A DNA stretch of 27,329 bases from Saccoglossus kowalevskii (Eukaryota > Hemichordata > Enteropneusta > Harrimaniidae), in the NCBI RefSeq assembly GCF_000003605.2, contig NW_003120943.1:46677-74005 (forward strand), read 5' to 3'. The translations under genes were made by a program, and so were the position numbers. Below the pieces are notes generated by a model that was given only the letters and a program-made list of their open reading frames with translations, made no database searches and was not told where the DNA came from. Below are positions 21,801 through 26,993 of this stretch, piece after piece; the stretch's first letter is position 1; the number at the start of each line of letters is the position of its first letter.

Positions 21801-24510
21801 ATGTACCACATGGAGGAAACCAGTCCTCCGACCAATAATTTTCAAACCTCCCGTCACGCTTCAACTTACGATTGTGTTCATACGTATATCGTGGGATGTT
21901 ACAAGTTGACAGAAAGCTATGAACAACTTGCAACATACTACAAGGAATAAAGCATGTCTCTATTTCAATCAATAAGTTGCAACGTGTTGACGGCAGTCTG
22001 TCAACATGCAACATAGCATGCTGCACGGATCAGTTGTTGTTGGCAATAACAGTTGACCCGCTTTTCGTAGCCTTTACAATCATAACACCAGTGTGCTAGG
22101 TAGCCCTAATAACGACCTCGTTCAGTAACATGCTGCGTCCTAATACACCCCAGGCACATGTTAATTTGCAGGGTTTCGAACATTACAGTGACAAGTGTTA
22201 TGTGCATTAACTTCGTACGTGAATTCGGCACAGTGATTTGACCGCGTGTGCCAGATTTGAAATGCTTTGCTTGTTTGACCAAATGTCAATAGAACAAGAC
22301 TGGATGCGGGACTCGGATACAAGTGCACATACCAAATAAAATTACATACACAAAACAGACAGAGCAAGTAGCATGGCTAATCTAGGGTAAGAAATTACGA
22401 TAGCAAGATCAAGAAAATAAAGCATACAGAAGCTAGCAGATGCAGGAACGGCGATGTGACACTGTTGAAAAATAAAAGCTAATAGCTCATGTCTCAGCTA
22501 AACTGGCACATGCATCTTTTTTTTCTACAAGTTAGTTAAGGCTGTATGGTATTTGAAATCATGGGTGTGGCTGGAAGATCTGTTTAAAACAAAAAAATGC
22601 ATGCAAGGTGATGCAGGAAAAATGTTGGCACATTCAAGAAAAAGACAAATGTACACACAAGACACCGCGAAAAAACATCGCACTGGTCACACTCTATCAG
22701 CCACCCCGATTGAATTCAAATGTTTTACACTATATCCAAATATAAACATGTTGTCGTGGGATGTATTAGGCCCCGGAGTATTAGGCCGCAGCCAATAAAG
22801 CTACCTACATATCATCAGTGTACATATCATCGTGGACACCACCATGTTGTGAATCATCTTAACGTGTTGTGATGGTATTTCGTGTGTTTAACTCTAACAG
22901 ACATAATATACTCATACGTGTAGCTTTATTTTGTTTTTCAGCTAACGATTGTTCTATACTATACTATACTATTATATTTTATTTTATTTTATTTTATTTT
23001 ATTTTATTTTATTTTATTTTATTTTATTTTATTTTATTTTATTTTATTTTGTTTTATTTTATTTTATTTTATTTTATTTTATTTTATTTTATTTTATTTT
23101 ATTTTATTTTATTTTATTTTATTCTATTCTATTCTATTCTATTCTATTCTATTCTATTCTATTCTATTCTATTCTATTCTATTCTATTCTAGTCTATTCT
23201 AGTCTAGTCTAGTCTAGTCTAGTCTAGTCTAGTCTAGTCTAGTCTAGTCAAGTCTAGTCTAGTCTAGTCTCGTCTCGTCTAGTCTAGTCTAGTTTAAAAG
23301 TTGTGTATACGAATCGAATAAACAAATTCAGTACCTTTTCGCAATGGAAGAATCACCGCTGCCTGATTTAATCAATTTAACCGTGAACTACATACTATAT
23401 ATTAATATTGTCTGTTATATTTGTCATTATATAGATTTATCTGCATGTTGCATGTCTATTCCTAACAACGTATGTGATAACGCATGGTTTAAATAGCCGT
23501 ATTTTTTTATCTATCGCACAGTCATAACCCCCCCCCCCCGTCATAAAGTGACAATTATCTAATTTGCAGTTGGTTTGCCTAAACTCGTGTTAAGAAAGCG
23601 AGAAAGAATATTCATAATTAAGAAACATATGATTAATTAAACCTGGTAGCAATGTACGCATGGCGTGTGTCGTCAAGATATTTGTCCGATGTACATTTGC
23701 TGAAATTCTTCTTCAAAATTGTCTATATATTTGCGCATAATTAACAATTTTCGAAATGTTGTAACCAACAAGAAGTTAACATAATATGCACACCTCGATG
23801 TTCACGCTTTGACGATTTGCGGAACAAGATATGGCTGTTTGAACACCTAGCATAAATATCGACAGAGGGCGCTTTAATTTTGAACGAACTTTTAGGTTTC
23901 AAGGAAAATATATTCAAACTGATATATGCTTCGGTCAATGTGTGGCTAAATACCAGTTGAGTATGTGGTCAGCATATTGTAGTAGTATTAGACCGTTGAT
24001 TCACAGATTACAAGACGCGTAATTTTTAAATCTAGGGTGTTTATGAGACCAATTATATTACGTTTTTTTCATGACTGCAAAGATGTGTCGATCACATTTA
24101 GGAAAACATTGACTGGGATACAATTGCACTTGTCTTGATTTGATATTTCACAATAATTGATCTTATTCACATTTCTAGATGTATTTTAAGCATCCTTACA
24201 AGATCGAATCACATTCATTTGAATTCTATCCCTACGCACGTATTTCAGTGAGATCATATTTATATCATCTTTAAATACGCTATATGCCATACCAGATTGC
24301 CATTACCTTTAATGCCATTGCCGTAATGTGATGCTGATTGATTCACAGATGAGGATACCGCAGAAACAAACGAATTGCATACGTACAATAACGAAGGGGC
24401 CGAACTATCCAGTGAATCGATCCGTGTTGCCATCAAGGAGTAACGATTACACGGAATTGAACAGAATGATGTTACCACCAATGCAGCGAACAGAGACGAA
24501 ATACCTTTGA
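3766..24510 (+). CDS. RXFP-like: Relaxin-family peptide receptor-like GPCR (LDLa + 14 LRR + 7TM), 21-exon model
   Basis: Plasma-membrane receptor expected to bind a relaxin/insulin-like peptide and signal through G proteins. Coding exons: 3766-3826, 10265-10405, 10601-10696, 10801-10969, fourteen 72-bp exons (starts 11248, 11846, 12087, 13593, 13850, 14013, 14565, 15042, 15681, 15931, 16435, 17077, 17563, 17983), 19226-20067, 21078-21328, 24349-24510. Every junction has GT..AG ends and matching phase; the sum is 2730 bp, 909 residues plus stop. Domain order: signal peptide ~1-20, LDLa 30-67, acidic linker 68-99, LRR N-cap ~100-155, LRRs 156-491, hinge ~492-525, 7TM ~527-802, tail to 909. The 7TM core shows RXFP signatures: YAPxVRxC and DGISS in the hinge, YRGxY after TM2, NGVCxPL in ECL2, CWxP in TM6, LPVNSALNPILYT in TM7. 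The first and last exons are the least certain. RXFP1 versus RXFP2 orthology cannot be decided from the window. Confidence 0.9.
6796..7125 (-). pseudogene. Unidentified open segment with splice-acceptor-like start
   Basis: On the - strand an acceptor-like GATTTTCAG is followed by a frame open for about 110 codons to a stop at 6796. It contains LLLKISKNDNKLLEGLRSE and EYVHHLLYSDYL. The composition looks protein-like, but I recognise no family. It could be the last exon of an intronic element or a relic; coding status is uncertain. Confidence 0.2.
7418..7925. pseudogene. Overlapping coding-like fragments on both strands, unidentified
   Basis: On the - strand 7624-7418 reads VDQFIDNATIQKATQK onward; on the + strand 7686-7925 reads NETTFGNSDTEIF and later NGPPRYKYIMFATDKPDD to a stop. 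The + frame is interrupted upstream by stops at about 7590, 7614 and 7678. This pattern fits a decayed element. No family is recognised, and the strand of the original gene is undecided. Confidence 0.2.
8049..8340. repeat. GC-rich island with G10-T-C5 tract, possible repeat-element piece
   Basis: The base composition differs sharply from the AT-rich surroundings. It starts with GGCGGCGG and a run of ten G followed by TCCCCC, and ends in CCGCCGCCTC. The + strand is open for 95 codons (8049-8336). The - strand is also open in part (for example FAWISRSLAPNLDPHEM), ending in a stop near 8200. I read it as an inserted repeat or gene fragment; the identity is unknown. Confidence 0.3.
8852..8902. 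repeat. Imperfect hairpin (15-bp arms, 21-nt loop)
   Basis: CGCACGGTCCCGTGT at 8852-8866 pairs with ACACGATACCGTGCG at 8888-8902, matching 13 of 15 positions. The arms are GC-rich in an AT-rich background. It may be a terminal structure of a mobile element ending near the helicase relic. Confidence 0.55.
8942..8978. repeat. Hairpin with 10-bp perfect arms
   Basis: CTGATTGGGC (8942-8951) pairs with GCCCAATCAG (8969-8978); a further GCCT/AGGC can pair next to the loop. It lies immediately 3' of the helicase-like relic on the - strand. The outer sequence CTGATTGG recurs at 9177-9184, so the relic is bracketed by CCAATCAG and CTGATTGG. Confidence 0.55.
8979..9175 (-). pseudogene. RecQ-like helicase fragment (Q-motif and Walker A only)
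   Basis: The - strand reads GALKPHQVQAVDAVLCGKD then AFIATKTGSG, matching the start of a RecQ-type superfamily 2 helicase: the Gln-containing motif before motif I, then a Walker A loop. An intact site reads TGxGKS. Here TGSG is followed by Ile-Leu, so the catalytic Lys is missing, and the frame stops a few residues later at a hairpin. No motifs Ia-VI follow. This is a relic, probably carried by a mobile element, rather than a working enzyme. Confidence 0.45.
9281..9751 (-). other. Unidentified 156-codon open frame in intron 1
   Basis: The longest unexplained open frame in the window, on the - strand, from an ATG at 9751 to a stop at 9281. It contains SKHKKKLNLKMPTKNVQLLQ and LPGDKIIIFYSTNARAQ. 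No domain is recognised and no good splice partner was found. It lies just 5' of the helicase-like relic on the same strand, so it may be part of the same insertion. It could be a small intronic gene or chance. Confidence 0.2.
10265..10405 (+). CDS. RXFP-like: Exon 2: LDL-receptor class A (LDLa) module
   Basis: A 141-bp exon, phase 1-1, acceptor TATCTTTCAG and donor A|GTGAGT. It encodes residues 21-67 with six cysteines at 30, 37, 43, 50, 56 and 67. The calcium cage DCDNGSDEW is canonical for the LDLa fold. An N-glycosylation sequon (NST, Asn39) lies between Cys2 and Cys3, where human RXFP1 has NIT. In RXFP1/2 the single LDLa is not needed for ligand binding but activates the 7TM domain. One LDLa per receptor separates this type from snail GRL101-like receptors, which have many. 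Confidence 0.93.
10601..10696 (+). CDS. RXFP-like: Exon 3: acidic LDLa-LRR linker with RXFP1-like contact motif
   Basis: A 96-bp exon, phase 1-1 (CTGATTACAG| and GCG|GTGAGT), encoding residues 68-99. It begins with DEDDNTNWDILIG and continues into an acidic stretch, SDSEEEEDNESE. The position between LDLa and the LRR N-cap matches the RXFP1 linker, whose segment GDNNGWSLQF contacts relaxin in published structure-function work. Asp, Asn, Trp and a following hydrophobic pair are shared. The acidic run is longer than I recall for RXFP1. Confidence 0.85.
10801..10969 (+). CDS. RXFP-like: Exon 4: LRR N-terminal cap and first beta-strand
   Basis: A 169-bp exon, phase 1 in and phase 2 out (AAGCT|GTGAGT), residues 100-156. 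It carries EECNC, then RLDCSHRNLTSIPGGIPP and NITKL. This is the LRRNT pattern of spaced cysteines followed by LxxIPxxIPxxxxxL. Possible N-glycosylation sites are NCT, NLT and NIT. The phase change from 1 to 2 marks the switch from LDLa/linker modules to the LRR exon series. Confidence 0.92.
11248..11319 (+). CDS. RXFP-like: LRR exon 1 (72 bp, phase 2-2)
   Basis: Acceptor TTGTTAACAG, donor TT|GTACGT. Encodes one 24-residue repeat opening NLRYNSIQEVKAGDLYGL and ending LTEL after the split Leu codon. The conserved Asn and Leu spacing fits the typical LRR. The following 526-bp intron contains the assembly gap. Confidence 0.92.
11710..11759. other. Assembly gap of 50 N
   Basis: Fifty unresolved bases lie in the intron between LRR exons 1 and 2. 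The round length suggests a placeholder, so the real distance is unknown and an additional LRR exon could be hidden there. Confidence 0.95.
11846..11917 (+). CDS. RXFP-like: LRR exon 2 (72 bp, phase 2-2)
   Basis: Acceptor ATCTCACAG, donor TT|GTAAGT. Encodes LLSRNIINDIAERALDHL then ANLMVL. It is intact, with no stop or frameshift. Confidence 0.92.
12041..12066. repeat. (ATAA)n microsatellite
   Basis: About six tandem ATAA units immediately upstream of the acceptor region of LRR exon 3. Confidence 0.9.
12087..12158 (+). CDS. RXFP-like: LRR exon 3 (72 bp, phase 2-2)
   Basis: Acceptor ATATTTTACAG, donor TT|GTAAGT. Encodes DLEANKLKTLPESVFSFL then NNLVDL, a textbook LRR (LExNxLxxLPxxxF). An AAAT-type microsatellite sits about 20 bp upstream of the acceptor. 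Confidence 0.93.
12159..13592 (+). other. Long intron between LRR exons 3 and 4
   Basis: AT-rich; no 72-bp phase-2 exon with proper splice sites was found. Short open frames on both strands show no recognisable motif. Confidence 0.6.
13593..13664 (+). CDS. RXFP-like: LRR exon 4 (72 bp, phase 2-2)
   Basis: Acceptor TTTGTTTTAG, donor AT|GTAAGT. Encodes DLSKNDLGTLPIYIFKNL then NKLQKM. It follows the longest intron of the LRR series (1434 bp). Confidence 0.93.
13850..13921 (+). CDS. RXFP-like: LRR exon 5 (72 bp, phase 2-2)
   Basis: Acceptor TATTCGCAG, donor CT|GTAAGT. Encodes DLSGNEIRLIQSELFLGQ then GSLDVL. The next intron is very short (91 bp). Confidence 0.92.
14013..14084 (+). CDS. RXFP-like: LRR exon 6 (72 bp, phase 2-2)
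   Basis: Acceptor TTTATTTCAG, donor AT|GTGAGT. Encodes HLGWNRPLEISEHAFSAL then RNLTRM, with a possible N-glycosylation site (NLT). The following 480-bp intron is plain AT-rich sequence with nothing recognised. Confidence 0.92.
14565..14636 (+). CDS. RXFP-like: LRR exon 7 (72 bp, phase 2-2)
   Basis: Acceptor CCTTTTTTACAG, donor CT|GTAAGT. Encodes RLLDNGLSHLRSGMFRNL then NRLKEL. The following 405-bp intron shows nothing recognisable. Confidence 0.92.
15042..15113 (+). CDS. RXFP-like: LRR exon 8 (72 bp, phase 2-2)
   Basis: Acceptor TTTTTTTACAG, donor TT|GTGAGT. Encodes DLERNQILSIKKYDLQGL then TDLSHL. The following 567-bp intron shows nothing recognisable. Confidence 0.92.
15681..15752 (+). CDS. 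RXFP-like: LRR exon 9 (72 bp, phase 2-2)
   Basis: Acceptor TTACCTGTAG, donor TT|GTGAGT. Encodes KLKNNTIRRIEDGAFDHT then PSISEL; NNT is a possible glycosylation site. Confidence 0.92.
15931..16002 (+). CDS. RXFP-like: LRR exon 10 (72 bp, phase 2-2)
   Basis: Acceptor TTTTTGCTACAG, donor TT|GTGAGT. Encodes WLSMNDLTEVKRSVFLPL then KNLKTL. The following 432-bp intron carries the MITE at 16132-16345. Confidence 0.92.
16132..16345. mobile_element. 214-bp MITE-like element with TA target site
   Basis: The left end CTGTAAAAAAACTTTATTTT and the reverse complement of the right end, TTGTAAAATACTTTATTTT, match closely. The similarity continues inward through GGAATTA and TTTCGCTG on both arms. TA flanks both ends (16130-16131 and 16346-16347), as in Tc1/mariner-type insertions. 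No coding capacity. It sits about 90 bp upstream of LRR exon 11. Confidence 0.6.
16435..16506 (+). CDS. RXFP-like: LRR exon 11 (72 bp, phase 2-2)
   Basis: Acceptor TTTTTTATAAAAAG (weaker than its neighbours because of the A run), donor CT|GTGAGT. Encodes DLSFNKIEEFEDGALSNS then VILAIL. The following 570-bp intron includes a CRE-type palindrome but nothing gene-like. Confidence 0.9.
16997..17004. promoter_or_regulatory. CRE-type palindrome TGACGTCA
   Basis: A perfect cAMP-response-element palindrome in the LRR11-LRR12 intron. Other copies are at 24-31, 9664-9671, and within exons at 10864-10871 and 19502-19509. Function is not shown by sequence. Confidence 0.35.
17077..17148 (+). CDS. RXFP-like: LRR exon 12 (72 bp, phase 2-2)
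   Basis: Acceptor TACATTTCAG, donor CT|GTAAGT. Encodes LLAGNRLPFVRTGMFANL then TKVSNL; NLT is a possible glycosylation site. The following 414-bp intron shows nothing recognisable. Confidence 0.92.
17563..17634 (+). CDS. RXFP-like: LRR exon 13 (72 bp, phase 2-2)
   Basis: Acceptor TTGGTTTTTTAG, donor CT|GTAAGT. Encodes PLFDNEIAWFDADSLQDM then ESLRTL. The following 348-bp intron contains three evenly spaced E-boxes. Confidence 0.92.
17833..17860. promoter_or_regulatory. Three CACGTG E-boxes at 11-bp spacing
   Basis: CACGTG at 17833-17838, 17844-17849 and 17855-17860, with exact 11-bp periodicity and shared flanks (GCACACGTGAT). CACGTG is the canonical site of bHLH factors such as USF, MYC and CLOCK/BMAL-type proteins. 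It may be a small tandem duplication or an intronic enhancer. Confidence 0.4.
17983..18054 (+). CDS. RXFP-like: LRR exon 14 (72 bp, phase 2-2), last repeat
   Basis: Acceptor ACTATTTGTCAG, donor GT|GTAAGT. Encodes DLQHNPVQRLPMVLFDDL then PSLEW. The split codon GT+C joins to the 7TM exon as Val492, placing the hinge directly after this repeat. Confidence 0.92.
18055..19225 (+). other. Intron between last LRR exon and 7TM exon
   Basis: 1171 bp, mostly AT-rich. A less AT-rich stretch around 18520-18750 has tRNA-like promoter boxes on the - strand (see SINE entry). No exon seen. Confidence 0.6.
18540..18750 (-). mobile_element. Possible tRNA-derived SINE fragment
   Basis: On the - strand TGGCAGAGTGG (18686-18676) resembles a pol III A box, and GTTTCGAATCA (18638-18628) resembles a B box, at a spacing usual for tRNA genes. 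The surroundings do not fold into a tRNA that I can see. Boundaries are a guess. Confidence 0.25.
19226..20067 (+). CDS. RXFP-like: 7TM exon: hinge, TM1 to TM6
   Basis: An 842-bp exon, phase 2 in (TTATTTCAG|C) and phase 1 out (GCAG|GTAATA), residues 492-773. The hinge reads HFDHFWMCGYAPTVRHC and then DGISS, close to the RXFP1 hinge. TM1 ~527-549 with GN (Asn543); TM2 ~562-584 with LAD (Asp571); post-TM2 YRGEY; TM3 from Cys605/608 to the DRF motif (Asp629, Arg630); TM4 ~645-668; ECL2 has NGVCLPL (Cys685, probable partner of the TM3 cysteine); TM5 ~700-725; TM6 ~749-771 with CWMP (Cys759, Pro762). This single exon gives the family assignment most strongly. Confidence 0.95.
20068..21077 (+). other. 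Intron within the 7TM region (ECL3)
   Basis: 1010 bp, phase 1, donor CAG|GTAATA and acceptor TTTCTAG. It splits the coding sequence between TM6 and TM7. No repeats or open frames of note. Confidence 0.8.
21078..21337 (+). CDS. RXFP-like: TM7 and proximal C-tail exon (alternative end at 21328 or stop at 21337)
   Basis: Acceptor CAATTTCTAG; the phase-1 codon G+GG becomes Gly773. Encodes ECL3, then TM7 ~780-802 with LPVNSALNPILYT (Asn796-Pro797, Tyr800), then a basic stretch (KMFKQKFMKLLGISNKKKN) and a Ser/Thr-rich tail suited to phosphorylation and arrestin binding. The frame stays open to TAG at 21335-21337 (858-residue form). A plausible phase-0 donor AAG|GTTAGT at 21328/21329 would instead join to 24349. 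The coordinates given run to the stop; the spliced form ends at 21328. Confidence 0.93.
21732..21748 (-). promoter_or_regulatory. Perfect DR5 nuclear-receptor element
   Basis: TGACCT at 21732-21737 and 21743-21748, separated by 5 bp; on the - strand this is AGGTCA N5 AGGTCA, the consensus DR5 retinoic-acid-response type. It arises from an 11-bp tandem duplication (TTTGACCTCAA twice). Confidence 0.4.
21976..22012. repeat. Hairpin in a GTTGCAAC-rich segment
   Basis: GTTGCAACGTGTTGAC (21976-21991) is nearly complementary to GTCAACATGCAAC (22000-22012). Related CAACTTGCAAC and GTTACAAGTTGAC motifs lie 60-100 bp upstream, suggesting an uncharacterised repeat element spanning roughly 21780-22030. 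Confidence 0.4.
22955..23295. repeat. Compound pentanucleotide microsatellite (ATACT / ATTTT / ATTCT / AGTCT)
   Basis: After three ATACT units, about 29 ATTTT units run 22976-23120 (one GTTTT at 23051), then 14 ATTCT units 23121-23190, then about 21 AGTCT-type units 23191-23295 with scattered ATTCT, CGTCT and AAGTCT variants. The 5-bp register is kept from one block to the next. It lies in the last intron of the long-tail model. Confidence 0.95.
23521..23546. repeat. C12 tract between GTCATAA direct repeats
   Basis: GTCATAA (23521-23527), twelve C, then GTCATAA (23540-23546). The tract is prone to sequencing and replication slippage. Confidence 0.8.
24349..24510 (+). CDS. RXFP-like: Candidate distal C-tail exon
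   Basis: Acceptor TGATTGATTCACAG, phase 0, open for 53 codons to TGA at 24508-24510. It starts MRIPQKQTNCIRTITKGP and is polar and basic, with SVLPSRSNDY and a terminal RTETKYL, as expected of a cytoplasmic tail. Its phase matches the phase-0 donor at 21329 and brings the complete model to a multiple of three. No family motif is visible in it, so the link to the receptor rests on splice signals and phase alone. It could instead be chance or the 3' exon of an unseen gene. Confidence 0.5.
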   Translation: MRIPQKQTNCIRTITKGPNYPVNRSVLPSRSNDYTELNRMMLPPMQRTETKYL

Positions 24511-26900
24511 TATGGTTACAAATATATCTACTATTATATAATCCATTATTACAGATACTTACATGTTAATTTTATACAGAAACGTAGTAGTGTATTGCTC
24601 GTGGAATGGGTGACATCACCAGGTGATTTTTATGTTTTTAAAGAAGATTGGACTCGACGAGTACAATTTACATGACATTTGACAGATTTGTACATTGATA
24701 TATCTGTATTTCTGTTTTTAATTTAGTATATTTACCGCAATATGACGGCGCGTTGTTGTAGCAGAGTATACAATACATCGCATCAAACCATTGTCATGGC
24801 GACGTTGATCACCATATCACATCATTGACTTAAAATGAACTAATTACATATTTATTTATTTATTCACGCTTTTAATGACGCTAACACTAATGACGCTAAT
24901 GTACTTTTTGGCAAACACAAATCTCGCGTTCATGTTATCGCATTTATAGCATTTTGGGTTAGTAATTACAAGCGGATATTTTCAATTTGTGCCTTTGCTT
25001 CTAAGAGCAAGGCCAATTTAGATTACCAAATGCTACTGTTTCAACGACAAGACGTGAATTCTGTGAGCACTATCACAGATTGTTTCAACCGATCGTATCT
25101 GCCTGTTTGTATTCAATAATGCGGTCTTTATATACACTTATAATTATTACGTTTATATATCACAGTTATATGATACCCACGTGCACGATTTCCCAGTCAG
25201 TGCAATATTAATATGAAACTAAATACTAATTATGCCAGTGGACTCGGGTAGATTATCGTAGCCTTAGTTCGATTTGTGTAAATATTAGTATACCACATGC
25301 ATACCGATCATAGGCAGTCGCTACTCCCTTTACACCGCATGCGCAATGGTTGTTTTGGTACGTACAATAACAATCACTGCACATGCGTATTAGTGGATTT
25401 GATTTTTTAAACGAATAGTGTTATGTGTCCTGCAAACGCAACATTTTAGTTTATGATAAATCATAGTCCGATTTGTTTAGAGTTCTACAGAGTATTATTA
25501 AAAAAAATATGTTTTCGTCCATATTGCACTTTTAACACCAGAGCACCGCGGCCAACAGTGTTATAATGATGTATAATGCACTATAATCTGTTATTACGTA
25601 TTGTACTTAAACAATTTACGACTATTACTGATTACTATTCAGTATGTGTACCCCACTGCCACATCCCACTAATCTCTGAATCATTTACAAACAAAGTATA
25701 TATCTATGTTTTCTGTTATAACCTTTTTGTAACCAGTATAAATACTATATGCCATCGGTGAAGACGGTATAGACTCAATTGTTGGGTATGCGTATATGTA
25801 TTAGATAATATATTCAGGATTTTATTTTGTTGAAGTGGTCGTACAATTTCTTAGGTTTTCGTAAAATCACTACACTACTCAAATATTTTTATATAGCATG
25901 TTTTCCCACTACTAATAAAGTATGTGTAATGTTTATGGACATTCTTCGTAATTTACCTGATTAATCAAAGTGCCTTGCAAGCTTGATAGAGATATTTCTG
26001 TAATGCCAATTCCACGAGTATGAAATGTACAGTATTATGAAGTATAGTGAACCAAAGCAAACACTGTAATATACAATCAATGCGTTCCTGCCAAAAAAGT
26101 TCAATCTGGTGTTTTTTCTTAGTTAAATAATTTTATCCGAGATTTAAATGTTTATATTGTTATTATATATTTACCATAGTTGTCTTACACTTACATATCT
26201 TCGTCTGGCGACGTTTGAAATAAAATATACAGGGACTGTTGCACAATACGGGTGTCGAATTGTCATGGAAAATAACATGTTTAAATATATATTCATTTTA
26301 TAAAAAATCATCTTTGTAAGGCTTTGCCTTGAATAATTTGACAAAATGATAGTTCGGCTGATAGTTTTATTTGTTTCGTTCATGTGACAACTTTCACTTC
26401 ACTTCGGTCTTAATAAGCATATTCGCGTATTGATATTTTAATATTTATATATTTGTATAATTAACGATTGTTTTAGTGTGTGTCGTTCGTGACAGCTATA
26501 TAAGTTGTGATCACCATCGTTTTCCATCAATAAAATAATAAAAAAAATCACTGAAAATTGTTACTGTTGGGTTTTCTTTCTTGTTATTTTGTATGATTGT
26601 ATTGTTTACTAACATTATGGCAAACTTTACCTCAAGAAGATGGAAAAGATATCAGTAAGGTGAATCAGTCATTTGTCTAATTAAATTTGAACTCCGGAAT
26701 TCTTGATTTACGTAATGCAGGATTGGGGTCAGGCCCGTCGAAAACAACAATTATATATTTGATGTGAAATGTGTGAATTTTATAATATTCAAAAAGTGTG
26801 TTTGAGCTCTGTTACAGACATTTTTATATTATCGGTTTTAAATTAAATTTTATTGGTAAGATATTTCACATAACATCTTTGAACTATTTTACCATTTTAG
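24511..26900 (+). other. 3' untranslated or flanking region
   Basis: AT-rich without a convincing gene. Candidate polyadenylation signals AATAAA occur at 25914-25919 (followed by TGTGTAATGTTT) and at about 26530, in TCAATAAAATAATAAAAAAAATC. The latter cluster looks like a natural transcript end, but there is no direct proof. Confidence 0.4.
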
Positions 26901-26993
26901 AGAAGGGTCCTGAGCCATTCCTCACCTACAGACAAACACATCCACACCATTGATCCACTACGGCAAAATGTTGTACACAAAAATGACAAGACT
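26901..26993 (+). other. Exon-like segment near the right edge
   Basis: Acceptor TTTTACCATTTTAG, open for 31 codons in phase 0 (begins RRVLSHSSPTDKHIHTID), donor ACT|GTACGT. A second acceptor TTTATTTCTGTACAG precedes a 27-bp open segment with a stop (GLSLSYKM, 27172-27198). It could be an alternative receptor tail (same phase as the donor at 21329), part of a neighbouring gene, or chance. Confidence 0.25.

Larger units (their letters stand above)
21329..24348 (+). other. Last intron of the long-tail model, or 3' untranslated/flanking DNA of the short form
   Basis: About 3 kb. It holds TTAG repeats at the donor, a DR5 element, a hairpin near 21976-22012, two possible polyadenylation signals (AATAAA at 21946-21951 and 22793-22798) that could serve the short form, the pentanucleotide array and a C12 tract. 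No convincing additional exon. Confidence 0.5.

Noticed and set aside
22553-22798. An 81-codon + strand open frame (starts MKSWVWLEDLFKTKK)
   Set aside because: No domain, no splice context fitting the receptor, and it lies in a repeat-rich stretch.
22869-23212. Long open frames encoding repeated Phe-Ile-Leu-Phe-Tyr residues
   Set aside because: These are translations of the pentanucleotide microsatellite, not proteins.
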